DNA of 64,000 nucleotides, from contig NZ_JAUCBP010000007.1 of assembly GCF_030362855.1 (NCBI RefSeq), forward strand, positions 620,675 to 684,674, written 5' to 3'. Source of the DNA: Neoalteromonas arenosi (GTDB lineage Bacteria; Pseudomonadota; Gammaproteobacteria; Enterobacterales; Alteromonadaceae). The position numbers and the translations under genes were made by a program. The notes under the pieces are model-generated. The model ran no database searches and had not been told where the DNA came from. It worked only from the letters and a program-made list of their open reading frames with translations. Shown here one piece after another: positions 62,058 to 64,000 of the stretch (the stretch's first letter is position 1; each line of letters starts with the position of its first letter).

Positions 62058-62624
62058 GTGTGGACAATTCCTAACATCGTCACCATGTTTCGCGTCATTT
62101 TAATTCCGGTGTTTGTAATTGTTTATTTTCTTGATTGGGAATATGCACAGTACACTGGCGCGTTTATTTTTTGGCTTGCAGCAATCACCGATTGGTTTGA
62201 CGGCTATCTCGCACGTAAACTCCAGCAATCAACGCCGTTCGGGGCGTTTCTTGATCCCGTAGCAGATAAGCTAATTGTTGGTGCGGCGTTACTAATGATC
62301 ACTCACACCTATGATAGTGTATACATTACAATCCCCGCGATTGTATTGATGATGCGCGAGATCTATATTTCCGCTCTGCGAGAGTGGATGGGCCAAAATG
62401 GCTTAAGCGATGTGGTCAAGGTTAATTTTACTGGTAAGGCTAAAACCATGGCGCAAATGCTAGCCTTAATTGGCCTATTATCTGGATTGGAATATTTCAT
62501 GGGCTTTAGGATCTACTGGGTGAGTCTTGGTTATATTCTGCTTTATTTTGCTGCGGCATTGTCTATTTGGTCGATGGTTACATACACATTAGCAGCTTGG
62601 AAACATCTAAAAGCCGCTCAGTAA
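62058..62624 (+). CDS. pgsA: CDP-diacylglycerol-glycerol-3-phosphate 3-phosphatidyltransferase
   Basis: A 188-residue inner-membrane enzyme making phosphatidylglycerol phosphate. The CDP-alcohol phosphatidyltransferase motif DG(x2)AR(x8)G(x3)D(x3)D is complete in the DWFDGYLARK to DPVADK region. Four or so membrane helices. The start is GTG 62058. It follows uvrC and precedes the tRNA-Gly/Cys/Leu cluster, as in E. coli. Confidence 0.96.
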   Translation: MWTIPNIVTMFRVILIPVFVIVYFLDWEYAQYTGAFIFWLAAITDWFDGYLARKLQQSTPFGAFLDPVADKLIVGAALLMITHTYDSVYITIPAIVLMMREIYISALREWMGQNGLSDVVKVNFTGKAKTMAQMLALIGLLSGLEYFMGFRIYWVSLGYILLYFAAALSIWSMVTYTLAAWKHLKAAQ

Positions 62625-62689
62625 TTGCGCAAAATATCGACGTTCGAACAAAAGTCGCTTAAAAACACAGCAAACGGACATTTTAGTAG

Positions 62690-62717
62690 TTGACAGCAAT
62701 GACTTTGTCGGTAGAAT
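62690..62717 (+). promoter_or_regulatory. Promoter of the tRNA-Gly-Cys-Leu cluster
   Basis: A perfect -35, TTGACA (62690-62695), is 16 bases from TAGAAT (62712-62717). The following bases are CG-rich (TCGTGCCC), as in stringently controlled stable-RNA promoters. tRNA-Gly begins 17 bases downstream. Confidence 0.8.
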
Positions 62718-62734
62718 TCGTGCCCACGTTGCAA

Positions 62735-62810
<76 letters not shown>

Positions 62811-62854
62811 ATTTAACAGTTGGCTTTCTGCAACGTTAGTCCACCTTTAGGTAT

Positions 62855-62928
62855 GGCGGAATGGCAGAATGGCTATGCAGCGGATTGCAAATCCGTGGAT
62901 CTCGGTTCGACTCCGGGTTCCGCCTCCA
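62855..62928 (+). tRNA. tRNA-Cys (anticodon GCA)
   Basis: A 74-base tRNA: acceptor GGCGGAA/TTCCGCC, discriminator T, CCA encoded. Anticodon loop TTGCAAA reads GCA. Second in the cluster (cysT position). Confidence 0.98.
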
Positions 62929-62963
62929 TACATAAAGGGCAGTTCATACTGCAACCATCCTTA

Positions 62964-63050
62964 GCCCGGGTGGTGAAATTGGTAGACACAAGGGATTTAA
63001 AATCCCTCGCTGGTAACAGCGTGCCGGTTCAAGTCCGGCCCCGGGCACCA
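62964..63050 (+). tRNA. tRNA-Leu (anticodon TAA)
   Basis: An 87-base tRNA with a long variable arm: acceptor GCCCGGG/CCCGGGC, discriminator A, CCA encoded. Anticodon loop TTTAAAA reads TAA. Third in the cluster (leuZ position). Only 13 bases separate it from the stop of the convergent pilin gene. Confidence 0.98.
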
Positions 63051-63063
63051 TTACTCCTAAAGA

Positions 63064-63435
63064 TTACCAGCAAGCGGCAGGGGTTCTGTCCATATTCTGA
63101 TTTATGTTTAACACCGTGCAGCCAGCATCGTTTAATTGATCGCCGCGAGCTGTTGCTGTAATTGTGTAGGTTGTGGCTGTAACGTTATTAACTGCGAAGG
63201 TGTAAAAATCATTCGCCGGCAAGGTTAAATTGCCAACGGCGGCATAGGTAACATTTTCTAACCGGAAGTTCTCTTGCTGTATTTGTAGATGCAGTAACTG
63301 TTTTTGCACGTTATCACGGCGTGATTCCATAACCTGATTGTTATAGGATGGGATAGCAATTGCTGCGATAATACCGATGATTGCCACAACAATCATAAGC
63401 TCAATCAATGTGAAACCATCTATTTTTCTGCGCAT
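63064..63435 (-). CDS. pilE: Type IV pilin-like protein (PilE family)
   Basis: A 123-residue prepilin. The short leader MRRKIDG precedes the cleavage site and [20 protein letters not shown], with Glu5 of the mature protein. A C-terminal Cys pair (AGCTVLN and PAACW) would make the disulfide-bonded loop. I placed the start at 63435 because AAGGAG is about 9 bases upstream and the leader is the usual length; a longer frame runs to 63495. It is likely a minor pilin of type IV pili. Divergent from a second pilin-like gene. Confidence 0.9.
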   Translation of the reverse strand: MRRKIDGFTLIELMIVVAIIGIIAAIAIPSYNNQVMESRRDNVQKQLLHLQIQQENFRLENVTYAAVGNLTLPANDFYTFAVNNVTATTYTITATARGDQLNDAGCTVLNINQNMDRTPAACW

Positions 63436-63564
63436 GAATCTTATCTCCTTCCATACCATTTGTGCATTTAAATACTGATAACTGTAAAAATTCAACTAGA
63501 CTTTGGATGTCTAGGATTAGTATAGAACTAAGTACAATAATTATAGGTATCGATTTTGCGTGGT

Positions 63565-64000
63565 ATGTACAACTCTAAAGGTTTAACGTTACTCGAGCTA
63601 GTACTCGTAGTGGCGATTATTGCTCTAGTTGTCACACTCGGTGCGCCTTCCATAATCAATGCACAGCGGGTTATGGCACATAAAGGGGCAGTCGAATCCA
63701 GCTATTTTATCCTCCAGTCTGCACGCTCTCAGGCGATAAGCATTAATAATGATGTGACCGTTCAATTTAACGCCGCTGCCCCTTGGTGTATCGGCGTAAG
63801 TGACGCTGGTAATTGTGATTGCGCAGTGGCCAATAGTTGTGTGGTAAACGGTGTAGAGCGCGTTCTATCGGGTGAGGATTTCAATAACATTGTGCTGCAA
63901 GAGATTAATTTTGGCGGTAATGCATTTACTATCTACGACGGTCAGCGCGGCATGGCTGTAAATAACAGCGGTTCATTTGTACTAAGTGACGGAGCGGCCG
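63565..64000 (+). CDS. GspH/FimT-type pseudopilin, 5' part
   Basis: The frame is open from ATG 63565 to the window edge, so the C-terminus is missing. The leader MYNSKG is followed by LTLLELVLVVAIIALVVTLGAPS, the prepilin hydrophobic helix with Glu at mature position 5. The rest resembles the GspH/FimT domain: SSYFILQSARSQAISINNDV is typical. An in-frame TTG at 63556 is an alternative start (MRGMYNSKG). It is probably the first gene of a minor-pilin (fimT-pilV) operon that continues outside the window. Confidence 0.85.
   Translation, partial: MYNSKGLTLLELVLVVAIIALVVTLGAPSIINAQRVMAHKGAVESSYFILQSARSQAISINNDVTVQFNAAAPWCIGVSDAGNCDCAVANSCVVNGVERVLSGEDFNNIVLQEINFGGNAFTIYDGQRGMAVNNSGSFVLSDGAA

Noticed and set aside
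62820-63161. A 113-codon open frame across tRNA-Cys and tRNA-Leu
   Set aside because: It runs through two intact tRNA genes and has no protein-like features.

Overview
This window is a stretch of bacterial core chromosome of moderate GC content. Gene content and order point to a marine-type gammaproteobacterium near the Alteromonadales. Supporting evidence includes several E. coli-like neighbourhoods: purM-purN; hda / yfgD(arsC)-bepA-perM-bcp-gcvR-dapA-bamC-purC; nrdA-nrdB-yfaE next to ubiG and gyrA; serC-aroA-cmk-rpsA-ihfB-lapA-lapB-pyrF; lrp-ftsK-lolA-rarA-crcB-serS; and uvrY-uvrC-pgsA followed by tRNA-Gly, tRNA-Cys and tRNA-Leu. DUF2066, DUF2069, DUF3108, a rhombosortase and an ald/lrp divergent pair fit the same group. 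No species is assigned. I see no prophage, transposase, CRISPR array or restriction/defence island.

Layout. 1-4.4 kb: the 3' end of a YaiI/UPF0178 gene, an aromatic/aspartate aminotransferase, an NRDE/TANGO2 protein, an acyltransferase and a PLP trans-sulfuration enzyme. 4.4-15.9 kb is the most accessory-like part: a four-FAS1 lipoprotein carrying an inserted COG4315-type domain, an azoreductase behind two palindromes, a glutathione peroxidase, an S9 peptidase lipoprotein, a rhombosortase, an enoyl-CoA isomerase-like protein coupled to a gamma-glutamyltransferase, an esterase and a solute-binding lipoprotein. 15.9-33.7 kb: fadE, purine genes, hda, a large lipoprotein with a zinc-protease motif, and the yfgD-to-purC block. 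33.7-38.6 kb: the nrdA-nrdB-yfaE ribonucleotide reductase operon, with two candidate pairs of NrdR boxes upstream, then ubiG. 38.9-57 kb: gyrA through serS, mostly densely packed or overlapping genes for gyrase, amino acid biosynthesis, ribosome, LPS control, division and lipoprotein transport. 57-58.8 kb: tusD-tusC-tusE (no tusB) downstream of yccA. 59-63 kb: tRNA-Ser with a duplicated 3' end behind it, uvrY-uvrC-pgsA, and a tRNA-Gly/Cys/Leu cluster with a strong promoter. The window ends in two divergent type IV pilin-like genes, the second cut by the window edge.

How they work together. Most genes are housekeeping: nucleotide synthesis (purC, purM, purN, pyrF, cmk, nrdAB), replication and repair (gyrA, hda, rarA, uvrC), envelope biogenesis (bamC, bepA, lolA, lapAB, pgsA), tRNA supply and modification (serS, tus genes, tRNAs), and redox defence (azoR, gpx, bcp, wrbA). 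I found no convincing new multi-gene system. The observations most worth checking are the FAS1/COG4315 domain insertion, the zincin-like lipoprotein, the doubled NrdR box pairs, the missing tusB with a terminator against the tusD start, the tRNA-Ser 3'-end repeat resembling the E. coli tyrT/rtT arrangement, and the azoR-side palindromes.
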